Assembly (NCBI GenBank): GCA_033764875.1
Contig: JANRIO010000033.1
Span: 1 to 64,000, forward strand
From: AWTP1-13 sp033764875
GTDB lineage: Bacteria; Pseudomonadota; Alphaproteobacteria; Rhizobiales; Hyphomicrobiaceae
Reading direction: 5' to 3'
Length of the DNA: 64,000 nucleotides
Shown here in pieces: positions 32,051-41,210 of the stretch. The stretch's first letter is position 1; every line of letters begins with the position of its first letter. The notes below the pieces were generated by a model that saw only the letters and a program-made list of their open reading frames with translations, was not told the DNA's origin and did not search any database. A program made the position numbers and the translations under genes.

Positions 32051-33443
32051 AGCCCCTGCGCCCCGAAGCGCGCTCCCCGAGTTCCTGTTGCCGATCCTGT
32101 CGCCCGCTCCCTGCACGCGCGTCCGCCCCGGCTCCGCCCTGCGACTGCCCATCCGCCATCGTCTGCGAGGAGCCGGTGCCGGCCGAGACCGTGTCCGGCG
32201 CCGCCGCCCGCACGGTGACGCCCTCCACCTGGATGCCGGCGCTGCGCAGCATGTCGGAGAGCGCGTCGCTGTCCGATTGCAGCATGCGCTGGGTCGCGGG
32301 AAGCTCGGCATCGATCTGCACCTCGAGCGCGTCGCGCACGAGCGACATGCGCACCGTCACCGAGCCGAGGTCCTCCGGATGCAGGTTGATGCTGAGGACG
32401 CGCACCGGCCCCGAGCCGGGGGAGGCATCGCTGCTCGTCTGCGCAACGGGTGCCGCGCTCTCGCTCTTGAGCTCGTGCGCGACCGAGGCGATTCGGTGGC
32501 CGATCTGCTCGATGGGCGCCACGCCTTGCCCCGGTGCGGTCGCAGGCGCCTCGACGGTTCCGCTCGCGACCTTGCGCTCGGCGCCGGCCGCAGGCGTCTT
32601 CGCATCCGGCCGGGCGTCCGCACCGCGACCGGACGCGTCCCCGCCACGCCGATCGCCGCCGGCCGCACCTGGCTGCGCGATCTCGAGATCCTTGAGGCTG
32701 GCGAGCCGGTCCGCACCCTGGCCTGCGCCGGGCTGCGTGCCCTCGCTGGCGCGGGCATCCTGCTGGCTCTTGGCCGCGGCGCCCGCTGGTCCTGCGTTGG
32801 CGATCTTCTCCGCCAGCCCCGCCGCCACGGCCGATGTCCCGATCGGCGCGAAGTGCGTCTCGACCTTGACCGACACGATCTTGACCTCGCGCACGGGCTT
32901 GGCCTCCTCGCTGCCCGTCATCGCGCCCGGCGGCACCGTTGCAGCCTTCTGGGTCGGCTCGTCGGCATCCGTCTGCGGCGCCTTTCCGTCTTGCTCGGTG
33001 CCCGGCGACAGCAGCAGCGCCAGTGCCTTCTCCGCCCCGCTCGTGCCGAGCCCCGCTGCGTCGCTCGGCGTATCCGGCGCGCGCTCGAGGCCGTCGGCCG
33101 GCTCCTCGTCGGAAGCCGTCTCGGTGTCCTCCAGAGCGTCGATCTTCAAGTGCAGGCGGATCTCGCTGCCATCGTCGGGCGCCCGCTGCTGGGCCTCGAT
33201 CTGCCGCAGCCGCTCGAGAAGGGCATCCTTGGGTTTGCCGGGGATGGCGGGCTTCTGGCTGCTCTGGCCGGATGCGGCCTGCCCCTTGCCCTGCCTGTCC
33301 CGTGCGACGGCCTTGAGCGCCGTACCGAACTCGCCGCCGGTCTCGGCATCCGCCGCCTCCCCACCTTTCCCGGCCGCTGGCTGCACGGCACCGGCGTCGG
33401 CCGTCGACGGCATGCGCGCAAGGTTGAGATCCATGGTTGTCAT
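32001..33443 (-). CDS. fliK: Flagellar hook-length control protein FliK
   Basis: Secreted ruler that sets hook length and switches export specificity. Of 480 residues, the first ~340 are low-complexity, rich in Ala, Gly, Lys and Asp, as usual for FliK. The C-terminal ~100 form the conserved Flg_hook domain (SINLHPEDLGSVTVRMSLV, LEVQIDAELPATQRML). ATG 33443 overlaps the motC stop (ATGA). Sequence identity outside the C-terminus is expected to be low, so the assignment rests on that domain plus position. Confidence 0.88.
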   Translation of the reverse strand: MTTMDLNLARMPSTADAGAVQPAAGKGGEAADAETGGEFGTALKAVARDRQGKGQAASGQSSQKPAIPGKPKDALLERLRQIEAQQRAPDDGSEIRLHLKIDALEDTETASDEEPADGLERAPDTPSDAAGLGTSGAEKALALLLSPGTEQDGKAPQTDADEPTQKAATVPPGAMTGSEEAKPVREVKIVSVKVETHFAPIGTSAVAAGLAEKIANAGPAGAAAKSQQDARASEGTQPGAGQGADRLASLKDLEIAQPGAAGGDRRGGDASGRGADARPDAKTPAAGAERKVASGTVEAPATAPGQGVAPIEQIGHRIASVAHELKSESAAPVAQTSSDASPGSGPVRVLSINLHPEDLGSVTVRMSLVRDALEVQIDAELPATQRMLQSDSDALSDMLRSAGIQVEGVTVRAAAPDTVSAGTGSSQTMADGQSQGGAGADARAGSGRQDRQQELGERASGRRGYEDDTSQRGAAGGLYV

Positions 33444-34738
33444 TTTTGCGCCTCCGCTAGTAGCTTGTCGGCGTTCGCGATCAGGGCTTGGCTCCGCCCG
33501 ACGTTGGCGAACGCCTCGCCGAGCTCGTTGACCCACTGTGCGTCGGGCGTCTTCGACGGCATCACAGTCGACAGCGTCCGCACCTCGTGCGCGATGGCCT
33601 GGGACACGGCGATCAGCTCCTGATCCTCCCTGTTCTCCGTCCTCTCCTTGAGTGCCTCGAGCGCCTCTCGCGCCTCGTTGGCGCCGAGCGAGGCGGCGTG
33701 CATCGCATTGAGGTAGATCTTGGCCCTGGCCTCGTACACGGTTCCGGCCTTGGCGAGCGACAGCGCCTTCTCTGCCGCGAACATCACCATGTCCCGGCGC
33801 GCCCGCGCCACCGCTTCGCGCGCCATCTCGAGGTACATCTCGAGCTGGGCGTTGGCGCCGAGGCGGTCGAGCGCGGCGACCAGCGGGCCCATCGGCGCCT
33901 CCGCCCCGATGGGAGGCCTATCCATGGCGAAGCGCACGACCTGGCGCTTCAGCGTCGTGGCGTAGGCCGAGCGCGGGAAGCGCCGGAAATAGATCTCCGT
34001 GTACTTGTCGGCCGGCGCGAATTCCTTGCGGGCGCTGAGAAGGCCGATCTGCCGCCGGAGTGCCGCCTCCTCGATCAGCGTTCCCGGCGCCAGCAGTCGC
34101 GCTTGATCGAGCCTCTCGAGCGATTTGACCGGATCGGACCGCGCCAGCAGCTCCGACTGCGCCAGCGCCACCTGGCCGGCGATGCTCGGATCGAGGGCGA
34201 GCGCGTTGAGCTTGCCGAAATGCTCCAGGGCCTCGCCGCGGCGGCCGCTGACGAAGGCATGCACCGCCCGCGCGAGATTGCCGTCGATGCTCCGGGGCTG
34301 CCTGCGCAGCAGCAGGTTGCGCAGGGCCTGCGGGTCGCCGCCGCTGAGCACGAAGGCCAGGATCGCGCGGCCGTTGCGCGGATCGCGCCAGACCCGGTCG
34401 TCGAGCTTGCCGAAGGCCTCCAGCATCGCGTCCGTCATCTGCCGCTGCTTGACGACGGCCTCGGTGTCGCCCTGCGCGATCCTATCCTGCAATTGCCTGA
34501 GCTCGCGCATCATGTCGTAGGGCGAGCGGACGCCTTCCGGCAGCTGGAAATCGTCCTGCGGCTCGGGCTCCGGCGGTTGCGGCGCCGCCGCAGGCTTTGC
34601 GGGCTCGGCCTTCTTGGGCTGCGGCGCGTGCTTCTCGGCGGGCTTGCCGGCCGCCATCGCCGGCACCATGCCCGCCGGCAGCGCGATGCCGGGTACGAGC
34701 GCGGCGGCGAGACCGATGTGGCGCAGGCGCGTCATCAC
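33440..34738 (-). CDS. motC: Chemotaxis/motility protein MotC
   Basis: Rhizobial-type periplasmic motility protein reported to work with MotB in controlling motor speed. Of 432 residues, the first ~30 are a signal peptide (IGLAAALVPGIALPAGMV). A Pro/Lys-rich stretch follows, then an all-helical, TPR-like body (PYDMMRELRQLQDRIAQGDT, SIDGNLARAVHAFVSGRRG). It sits between motB and fliK, overlapping both by ATGA, exactly as in Sinorhizobium and Agrobacterium. Confidence 0.9.
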   Translation of the reverse strand: MMTRLRHIGLAAALVPGIALPAGMVPAMAAGKPAEKHAPQPKKAEPAKPAAAPQPPEPEPQDDFQLPEGVRSPYDMMRELRQLQDRIAQGDTEAVVKQRQMTDAMLEAFGKLDDRVWRDPRNGRAILAFVLSGGDPQALRNLLLRRQPRSIDGNLARAVHAFVSGRRGEALEHFGKLNALALDPSIAGQVALAQSELLARSDPVKSLERLDQARLLAPGTLIEEAALRRQIGLLSARKEFAPADKYTEIYFRRFPRSAYATTLKRQVVRFAMDRPPIGAEAPMGPLVAALDRLGANAQLEMYLEMAREAVARARRDMVMFAAEKALSLAKAGTVYEARAKIYLNAMHAASLGANEAREALEALKERTENREDQELIAVSQAIAHEVRTLSTVMPSKTPDAQWVNELGEAFANVGRSQALIANADKLLAEAQK

Positions 34739-36033
34739 CTGGCCTTCCTGAGCAGGATCTCGATGCGCCGGTTGGGGGCCGCCATCGGGTCTTGCGACAC
34801 CTTGAGCCGCTTGTCGGCGTAGCCCTCGACCTTCTCGAAGCGGGCCTCGTCGACGCCGCCGCGCACCAGCATGTAGTAGGCCATGTGCGCGCGCGCCGTC
34901 GACAGGCGCCAGTTGTCGTAGCGTCCGCCCTTGTAGGGACGTCCATCGGTGTGCCCGCGCACGACGAGCTTCTCGGGCTGCTTGGCTAGCACCCCCGCCA
35001 GCTTCTCCATCACCAGCACCAGGTTTGGCGACGGCTCGGCGGTGGAGACGCCGAACATGCCGAAGTCGTAGTCGTCGGTGACGGAGACGAGGAGGCCTTC
35101 GTCCGTGTAGGTGACCTCGATGTTCGGCACGCTGCCGAGACCGGTACCGGCAATCGTCGTCTTGATCTCCTGCTCCATCTGCCGCGCCACCGCGACGGCG
35201 GCCGCCACCGTCTGCTCCTCCTTGCTCGCCGCGTCGGCTTTCTCGGTCCGCTTCGAGGACGGCGGCGGCGGGGGAGGCAGCGCCTTGGCCTGCTTCTTGC
35301 CGTCTGCGTCGCCCGCACCGAGCTTCTTCTCGACGAGGTCGCCGATGCCGCCCTTGGCGGAGCCCGTTCCGTCCGTCACACCGCCCTGCTTGGAGCGGTC
35401 GGGAAGATCGCCCGCGAACCCGCCGTCGGATTTCTCCGGATGCGGGCCCGTGCCCTCGCCCTTGTCGCCCTTCTTGATCACCTCGATCTGCTGGCGGAAT
35501 CCGGGATCGAAGGGGTCGCGCACCTGCTCGGGATTGGGGCTGGCGGGTGTCAGGTCCGCCCGCTGCTCGGGCGCCGGCATCGCCGCGTCCTTCGCCTCGC
35601 TGGCGAGCTTGTCCAGCATGGCGAGCGGATCCTGGAAGATCGCCTCCTCGCTGAAGGTGCCCTTGGGGTCGCCCTTGGTCTCCTTCTCCTTCTTCGACTT
35701 CTCCTTCTTGGCGCCTTGCGTCGAGCCGCTCGACTGCACCTCGTCGCCCTGCGACGTGCTCTCGACGCTGTGGGCCTCGTGCAGGCCCTTGGAGGCCGCG
35801 GACTTGTCGGTTAGGCGCAGCGGGTTGAAGTAGGTCGCCACCTGCGTCAGCGTCTTCTTGTCAGACGAGTTGATCAGCCACATCACGAGGAAGAACGCCA
35901 TCATGGCCGTCATGAAGTCGGCGTAGGCGATCTTCCACACGCCGCCGTGGTGCCCCTCCTCGCCGTGGCCGCCGCCGCGCTTGATGATCAGCAGCTCGGG
36001 CGCCTTGGTCTCCTCTTCGCCGTCCTTGCTCAC
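34735..36033 (-). CDS. motB: Flagellar motor stator protein MotB
   Basis: Anchors the proton channel to peptidoglycan. The single membrane helix (~residues 32-55) begins VWKIAYADFMTAMMAFFLVM, and Asp39 is the proton-carrying residue. A long low-complexity, Lys/Gly/Pro-rich linker (~90-270) precedes the C-terminal OmpA-like domain (VVRGHTDGRPYKGGRYDNWR; NRRIEILLRKAR). The 432 residues are longer than in enterobacteria because of this linker, as in other Rhizobiales. It overlaps fliH and motC by ATGA. motA lies ~13 kb away in the same cluster. Confidence 0.95.
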   Translation of the reverse strand: MSKDGEEETKAPELLIIKRGGGHGEEGHHGGVWKIAYADFMTAMMAFFLVMWLINSSDKKTLTQVATYFNPLRLTDKSAASKGLHEAHSVESTSQGDEVQSSGSTQGAKKEKSKKEKETKGDPKGTFSEEAIFQDPLAMLDKLASEAKDAAMPAPEQRADLTPASPNPEQVRDPFDPGFRQQIEVIKKGDKGEGTGPHPEKSDGGFAGDLPDRSKQGGVTDGTGSAKGGIGDLVEKKLGAGDADGKKQAKALPPPPPPSSKRTEKADAASKEEQTVAAAVAVARQMEQEIKTTIAGTGLGSVPNIEVTYTDEGLLVSVTDDYDFGMFGVSTAEPSPNLVLVMEKLAGVLAKQPEKLVVRGHTDGRPYKGGRYDNWRLSTARAHMAYYMLVRGGVDEARFEKVEGYADKRLKVSQDPMAAPNRRIEILLRKAR

Positions 36034-36641
36034 CGCGTGGCCTCATTGATCTTCTCGACCCATGCCGCGATGCGCGTCGAGAGCAGGGCATGCCCGGCCT
36101 TCACCTCGATCTCCATCGTCTGGGACGGCGTGAACGTCATCGCGCCGGCATGCTCGCTCAGCGCGACCTCGAGGCTGCGGATGAGATCCTCCGGCCCGGA
36201 GATCGCAATGCCGGCCTCTGGCTCCCGCTTCAGGATGTCCTCGACGGTGCGCGACAGCTCGGCGAGCGCCTGCTTGCGCACCGCCTCGACCAGGAACGGC
36301 TTGAGCACCTCGGCCGTGACCGCGATGATCTCGTCATGGATGTGCGTCAGGGCCTTGCCGATGGAGGCCGCGAGCTGCGCGCCCTCGCTCGCCACCCATG
36401 TCGCGCGGGCCTCTGCCAGGCGCTGCGCGAAATCCTGCTCCTGCTCGGCAAGCCGTGCCTCGGCTTCCGCGCGCGCCTCCGTCAGGCCTTCCTCGCGCCC
36501 CGCCTCGTGCCCTTCCGCTCGCGCCGCCTCGACGGCCGCCGCGCGCTCCTCGGCCAGCTCCTCCGGGCTTGGCCCGACCGGCGCCGACAGCGGCACATCG
36601 CTGAAGTCCTTCAGGAACTGTGCGACGGGCATCACGTTCAT
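36030..36641 (-). CDS. FliH-like flagellar assembly protein
   Basis: Predicted regulator of the export ATPase FliI. Of 203 residues, ~25-90 are Ala/Glu/Arg-rich with periodic AEARAE patterns, as in the FliH coiled coil. The C-terminal part (AASIGKALTHIHDEIIAVTA; EVEVKAGHALLSTRIAAWVEK-like ending) is consistent with the FliI-binding region. FliH diverges strongly, so the name follows from position between fliF and motB plus the coiled-coil composition. fliI itself lies at 51325-52704. Confidence 0.75.
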   Translation of the reverse strand: MNVMPVAQFLKDFSDVPLSAPVGPSPEELAEERAAAVEAARAEGHEAGREEGLTEARAEAEARLAEQEQDFAQRLAEARATWVASEGAQLAASIGKALTHIHDEIIAVTAEVLKPFLVEAVRKQALAELSRTVEDILKREPEAGIAISGPEDLIRSLEVALSEHAGAMTFTPSQTMEIEVKAGHALLSTRIAAWVEKINEATR

Positions 36642-38317
36642 GCCGGCTCAGCCTCCCTGAGCCACTGCTTGAGGATGGCGGCCGCCTGCTCCTCGTCGAA
36701 GTCGACCATCTGCTCGAGCCGCTTCTGCGGCGCGCGGTCGAGCTTCTCCGTCAGGTCCGCGATCAGGCTCGTATCGCCCGACGATGCGGCCCGCGTGGCG
36801 CCACCGCCGCCGCCGCCTCCGAGCATCGCCTGCATCACGGGGTCGATCTCGACCGCATCCTGCGTCTCGCCCGAGGCGGTGATCGCCCCCGGCTGCGCCT
36901 CCGACGGCGCCTCCAGGATCGCCCGCATGGCGGGCCGGACGCCGAACCAGATGAGCAGCGCCGTGATCAGCACCAGTGCGCCGGCGTTGACGAAGCTTCC
37001 GAGCTGCCGGCCCAGCATCTCGCCCCAGCCGACCGCCGGCACCGGATCGAGCGACATGCCGCCCTGCGCGAACTCCAGCGCCGACACCGCGATCTGGTCG
37101 CCGCGCTTGAGGTCGACCCCCGAGGCCGAGACGACGAGCCTCTCGACCTCCTTGATGTGCTTGTCGAGCATCTCCGGCGTGGCGTTGGCGCCGAGCGTCT
37201 CCATCAGCCGCTTGCGGTTCAGCACCACGGCGATGTTGAGGTTCTCGATGCGGTAGCCCTCGCTCACCGTCTGCGTGGTCTTGGTGCCCACCTCGTAGTT
37301 GGTCAGCTCCTCCCGCCGCTCGTTCTGCTTCCGCGACTGGTCGCCGTTGGCGCCTGCGGCAGCGCCGGCCTGGTCGGCGGGCACGTTCTGGTCCGCACCC
37401 ACGCCCTGCTTCGTCTGCGAGTTCTGCGAGCTGCCCGTCTCCTTGACCACCCGGACGGAGCGCTCCACCCGGCTTTCCGGGTTGTACGTCGTCTCGCTCG
37501 TCTGCTTTTTGTCGGTGTTGATGCGCGCCGCCACGCTGATCTCGAAATTGTTGATGCCGAGGTAGGGCATCAGCGTCTTGGCGATGTTGTCCTGCATCTC
37601 CTTGGCGACGGTCTTCTCGAGCGTCATGTTCTTATTGGGCGTCGCGGCCGAGGCATCGCCCGAGGCCGCCATGACGGTGCCGTCCATGTTCAAGACCGTG
37701 ACCTGGTCGATGCTCATGCCGGGCACGGCCGCGGCCACCAGATGCCGGATCGCCTGTCCGGACTGGAAGTCCGCCGGGTTCTCCGTGCGCACGATCACCG
37801 AGGCGCTGGGCGCCTGCCGCGTGCGGCGGAACGAGCCGGCCTCGGGCATGACGAGGTGCACGCGCGCGGCCTTGACGTTGCGGATCGCCTGGATCGAGCG
37901 CGCGATCTCGCCCTCGAGCGCACGCACGCGCGTCACCTCCTGCATGAACGAGGTGAGACCCATGGAGCCGAGCTTGTCGAACAGCTCGTAGCCGGCGTTC
38001 GAGCTGCTCGGCAGCCCCTTCTCCGCCAGCAGCATGCGCGCCTGCGCCGTCTGGCCGTAGCGCACCAGCACGGCATTGCCGGCCGCGTTGATGTCGAACT
38101 GGATGCCGGCCTCTCTGAGCGCGCTGCCGATGCGGGTCACATCCTGCGCGTTGAGGCCCGTGTACAGCGTCTCGAGGTCGGGGCGGCTCAGGTAGTAGCT
38201 GCCGAGGCCCACGAGGCCGAACACGGCCGTGCCCACGAACGCCAGCGCCGCGAGCTTGCGCCCGCCGAGACCCAGCAGGTTGCGCCACAGACGTTCGAGC
38301 TGTTCAAAGCCAAGCAT
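36638..38317 (-). CDS. fliF: Flagellar MS-ring protein FliF
   Basis: Forms the membrane-supramembrane ring, the base on which the export apparatus and C-ring assemble. Of 559 residues, a membrane segment lies at ~22-42 (ALAFVGTAVFGLVGLG). The YscJ-type domain follows (LETLYTGLNAQDVTRIGSAL; MLLAEKGLPSSSNAGYELFD), then a Gly/Asn-rich linker with NQTKQ-type low complexity. A second membrane segment sits at ~435-455. The C-terminal tail (QAAAILKQWLREAEPA) is the FliG-binding end. It overlaps fliH by ATGA. Confidence 0.95.
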   Translation of the reverse strand: MLGFEQLERLWRNLLGLGGRKLAALAFVGTAVFGLVGLGSYYLSRPDLETLYTGLNAQDVTRIGSALREAGIQFDINAAGNAVLVRYGQTAQARMLLAEKGLPSSSNAGYELFDKLGSMGLTSFMQEVTRVRALEGEIARSIQAIRNVKAARVHLVMPEAGSFRRTRQAPSASVIVRTENPADFQSGQAIRHLVAAAVPGMSIDQVTVLNMDGTVMAASGDASAATPNKNMTLEKTVAKEMQDNIAKTLMPYLGINNFEISVAARINTDKKQTSETTYNPESRVERSVRVVKETGSSQNSQTKQGVGADQNVPADQAGAAAGANGDQSRKQNERREELTNYEVGTKTTQTVSEGYRIENLNIAVVLNRKRLMETLGANATPEMLDKHIKEVERLVVSASGVDLKRGDQIAVSALEFAQGGMSLDPVPAVGWGEMLGRQLGSFVNAGALVLITALLIWFGVRPAMRAILEAPSEAQPGAITASGETQDAVEIDPVMQAMLGGGGGGGATRAASSGDTSLIADLTEKLDRAPQKRLEQMVDFDEEQAAAILKQWLREAEPA

Positions 38318-38405
38318 TCACGTTCCCGGGCGAGTTCTGGACTGGGCCAGACTGTCCGGCACGAAGCTTGCGCGAGCGTTGCGGGAAAGGCGACAGTTGC
38401 AGCGG

Positions 38406-39143
38406 CTAGACGAACGACCTGATCAGGCCTCCGATCAGCAGGTTCCAGCCGTCGATCAGCACGAAGAACAGCACCTTGAACGGCAGCGAGATCACGGTCG
38501 GCGGCAGCATCATCATGCCCATCGACATGGTGAGCGTGGCCACGATCATGTCGATGACGAGGAACGGCAGCACGATCAGGAACCCGATCTCGAAGGCCCG
38601 CCGCAGCTCCGAGATCATGAAGGCCGGGATCAGCACCCGGAGATCGATCTCCGTCTCCCCCGCCTTCGGCTTCAGCGTCTCGCTGGCGAGGTCGGTAAAC
38701 ATCTGCAGGTCCTTCTCGCGCACATTGGCCCGCATGAACACCCGGAAGGGCGCCGTGATGCGCTGGTAGGCCTCCTGCTCGGTGATCTCCCGCTTGACCA
38801 GCGGCTGCACGCCGTTGTTCCACGCCCGGTCGAACGTCGGCCCCATCACGTAGAACGTCATGAACAGGGCGAGGCTCACCAGCACGATGTTGGCCGGCGT
38901 CGTCTGCAGGCCGAGCCCCGTGCGCAGGAACGACAGCGCGATCACGATGCGTGTGAAGCTCGTCACCATGATCAGCAGCCCCGGCGCCACCGACAGCACG
39001 GTGAGCAGGGCGACGAACTGCATGATCCGCCCCGAGGCGGTCGGATCCCCGGGCGGCACCAGCTGGTCAAGCGACGGGATCTGCGCCGCCGCCGGCACGG
39101 CCGTCGCCGCCAGCACCGCCAGGCCGAGTTGGAGCCTTCTCAT
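38406..39143 (-). CDS. fliP: Flagellar export gate protein FliP
   Basis: Core component of the type III export gate. Of 245 residues, 1-21 form a signal peptide (LGLAVLAATAVPAAAQ). The four-helix family core follows: LLTVLSVAPGLLIMVTSFTR, IVIALSFLRTGLGLQTTP, FMTFYVMGPTFD, then LIPAFMISELRRAFEIGFLI and MGMMMLPPTVISLPFK. It overlaps fliL by ATGA. fliQ, fliR and flhA are not in the window. An 88-base gap separates it from fliF downstream. Confidence 0.96.
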   Translation of the reverse strand: MRRLQLGLAVLAATAVPAAAQIPSLDQLVPPGDPTASGRIMQFVALLTVLSVAPGLLIMVTSFTRIVIALSFLRTGLGLQTTPANIVLVSLALFMTFYVMGPTFDRAWNNGVQPLVKREITEQEAYQRITAPFRVFMRANVREKDLQMFTDLASETLKPKAGETEIDLRVLIPAFMISELRRAFEIGFLIVLPFLVIDMIVATLTMSMGMMMLPPTVISLPFKVLFFVLIDGWNLLIGGLIRSFV

Positions 39144-39706
39144 TCCACGATGAAGGATTGGAGCACGAAGTCCCGCACCTTGCCCTGTCCCCTGACGCGC
39201 ACGCGCTCGTTCAGATCCTCGCGCATGTACTGATAGCCGCTGCCGCCCTGGATCTGCTCGAGCGTGCAGGTCTTGAAGTAGGCCACGACATCCTCGACGA
39301 TCTGTCCTGTCAGCTTCTCGATATCCTCGCCCTCCATCACCGCCGAGGCCTCGATGCGGATCCACACCTTTTCCGGCTGCAGCAGGTTGGTGACGATCGC
39401 AGGCAGCGTCACCAGCCTCGGTCCGACATTCTTGGGATCCTTTGGATCTTTGCCGTGAGCGTCCTTCCCGTGCGCATCCTTGCCGTGGGCATCCTTGCTC
39501 CCGTGCCCGTCGTGGGCGGCAGCCGAGGCATGCTGGTCCCCCTTGCCCGCGTTCGGGCCGATCTTCTGCGCCGCCTGCATGCCGAACAGGCCGCCTGCGC
39601 CAAGCCCGAGCCCCGTGATCACCAGAAACCCGATCAGCGTTCCCATGAAGCCGCCGCCACTCTTGGCGGGCGGCTTCTCGTCTGCCTTTTCAGGTGCCTT
39701 GGCCAT
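39140..39706 (-). CDS. fliL: Flagellar basal body-associated protein FliL
   Basis: Stabilises the stator around the motor. Of 188 residues, one membrane helix at ~20-42 (MGTLIGFLVITGLGLGAGGL) is followed by a His/Lys/Asp-rich linker. This linker contains three tandem KDAHG units and related DAHDGHG pieces at ~65-92. The conserved FliL domain follows, ending VRDFVLQSFIVE. The tandem His repeat is unusual and could bind metal. Its start overlaps the flgH stop by one base (TGATG). Confidence 0.9.
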   Translation of the reverse strand: MAKAPEKADEKPPAKSGGGFMGTLIGFLVITGLGLGAGGLFGMQAAQKIGPNAGKGDQHASAAAHDGHGSKDAHGKDAHGKDAHGKDPKDPKNVGPRLVTLPAIVTNLLQPEKVWIRIEASAVMEGEDIEKLTGQIVEDVVAYFKTCTLEQIQGGSGYQYMREDLNERVRVRGQGKVRDFVLQSFIVE

Positions 39707-40443
39707 CAGAAGGGCGCGAACAGGTCGACGAGCTGCTGACCCCAGCCGGGGTTCTGGATTTCCGTCACGCGACCGCGCCCACCATACGAGATTCGCGCCT
39801 CCGCGATCTTGTCATAGGAGACGGTATTGTCCGTCGCGATGTCGCGCGGCCGCAACACGCCCGCCACGTTCAGCACCCGCAACTCCTGATTGACGCGCAC
39901 CTCCTGCGAGCCGCTGACGACAAGGTTGCCGTTCGGCAACACATCCGAGACGATGGCCGCGACCAGCAGCTCGATGCTCTCCGACCGCGAGATGGCGCCC
40001 TGCCCCTTGGTCGAGGTGCCCGAGCTCATGTCGCTCGTGAGCTTGCCGTTTCCCGTTCCGGCGAAATTGCCGTTGCCGTAGGAGAACTCGTAGCCGTTCT
40101 CGAGGTCGAGATTGTTCTTGCTGTCGCGCGAGCGCTGCGTCGAGTTGTCGAGCGAGGCCTTGTCCTTGATCGAGATCTTGACCGTCACCACGTCGCCGAC
40201 GCGGGTGGCGCGCGGATCCCGGAACAGGTCCGTGCCGGCGTCCGTCCACAGCGAGTTGCCGCGCTTCTGCGGGATGGGCGGCGGCACGTCGCTGAGCGCT
40301 GAGACGCGGTTGGGCTTGAGACCGGCGCCGACGGGCGTGAGGCTCGGCTCCTTGCCGACCTCGGCGAGCTTGTCTGCGCAGCCCGCGAGGGCCGAGGCGG
40401 CCACGAGCAGGATCGGAATGAGAAGTCGCGCGCGTGCCGTCAT
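39706..40443 (-). CDS. flgH: Flagellar L-ring lipoprotein FlgH
   Basis: Outer membrane ring through which the rod passes. Of 245 residues, there is a lipoprotein signal with lipobox ALAGC near residue 21, then GNSLWTDAGTDLFRDPRATR, VGDVVTVKISIKDKASLDNS and LVVSGSQEVRVNQELRVLNV, ending VDLFAPF. ATG 40443 overlaps the motE stop (ATGA). Confidence 0.95.
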   Translation of the reverse strand: MTARARLLIPILLVAASALAGCADKLAEVGKEPSLTPVGAGLKPNRVSALSDVPPPIPQKRGNSLWTDAGTDLFRDPRATRVGDVVTVKISIKDKASLDNSTQRSRDSKNNLDLENGYEFSYGNGNFAGTGNGKLTSDMSSGTSTKGQGAISRSESIELLVAAIVSDVLPNGNLVVSGSQEVRVNQELRVLNVAGVLRPRDIATDNTVSYDKIAEARISYGGRGRVTEIQNPGWGQQLVDLFAPF

Positions 40444-41210
40444 GATCTCTTGTTCTCCGGGGCCGGGACGGGCACGGGGCCGGTTGCGCCGGGCTGGGGC
40501 TTCTGTGCGCCCGACGGCTGCGTGCTCGTCCGCGCCGCGCCGCTGATGATGGAGGTGAGCCGGGCCGCGTGCTGCGGGTTCATATCGTTGAGGATGGCGC
40601 TCGCGACCTTGGGCGTGAGCTTCATGATCACGGCAGCCGCCGTTTCCTCGTCCATGGCCATCAGCTGCTGGCCCGCCGCTTCCGAGCGCATGCGCGAGTA
40701 GATCACGACCAGGTTGTCGGTGACCCGCCGGGCGAAATCGTCGCGCCGGGCGAGCCAGGCCTTGTATTCCTCCGTCTTCGCCTCGAGCTTGGCGATGCGA
40801 TCGTCGAGCTCCGTGGCAAGGTCCGCGATGGCCTTCTTCTGCCAGGCGAACTTGGCGTCGCTCGCCAGCGTGCCGACATTGGCGCAGTAGCCCTTGGCCA
40901 GCGGCGTCTCGACCGGGGGCGCCGGCTGCGCGTCCTTGCGCGCGGGCGCCGGCTCCGCCGGCTTCTGCGCGGTCTCGACGGCGAGCCGTCTCTGGTCGAC
41001 GAGCGGCAGCGGCAGAAACGACGGCCCGGCGCTGTCGGAGGGCAGCCGTCCTGCATCCTCGCCCGGCAGGGCACGTTGCACGCCGCGCATGCGCGGCAGG
41101 GCCTCCGTGCTGGCCTCGATCGGCGTCACCGTCGGTGCCCAGCCCTGCTGCGCGATCGCCGGCGCTGCCAGCGCGGCGAGCAGAAGGCATCCTGTGAGCG
41201 TTCGTCTCAT
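40440..41210 (-). CDS. motE: Motility protein MotE (MgtE-N-like)
   Basis: Rhizobial periplasmic chaperone reported to be needed for MotC folding and stability. Of 256 residues, 1-20 form a signal peptide (GCLLLAALAAPAIA). A Pro-rich region is followed by a helical stretch (ADLATELDDRIAKLEAKTEE) and an MgtE-N-like domain (MDEETAAAVIMKLTPKVASA, ILNDMNPQHAARLTSIIS). It lies between flgI and flgH with ATGA overlaps on both sides, the usual place in this order. Confidence 0.85.
   Translation of the reverse strand: MRRTLTGCLLLAALAAPAIAQQGWAPTVTPIEASTEALPRMRGVQRALPGEDAGRLPSDSAGPSFLPLPLVDQRRLAVETAQKPAEPAPARKDAQPAPPVETPLAKGYCANVGTLASDAKFAWQKKAIADLATELDDRIAKLEAKTEEYKAWLARRDDFARRVTDNLVVIYSRMRSEAAGQQLMAMDEETAAAVIMKLTPKVASAILNDMNPQHAARLTSIISGAARTSTQPSGAQKPQPGATGPVPVPAPENKRS

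Noticed and set aside
36620..38422. A 600-codon plus-strand frame opposite fliF
   Set aside because: Low-complexity Arg/His/Leu-rich translation with no motif; fliF on the other strand is unmistakable.
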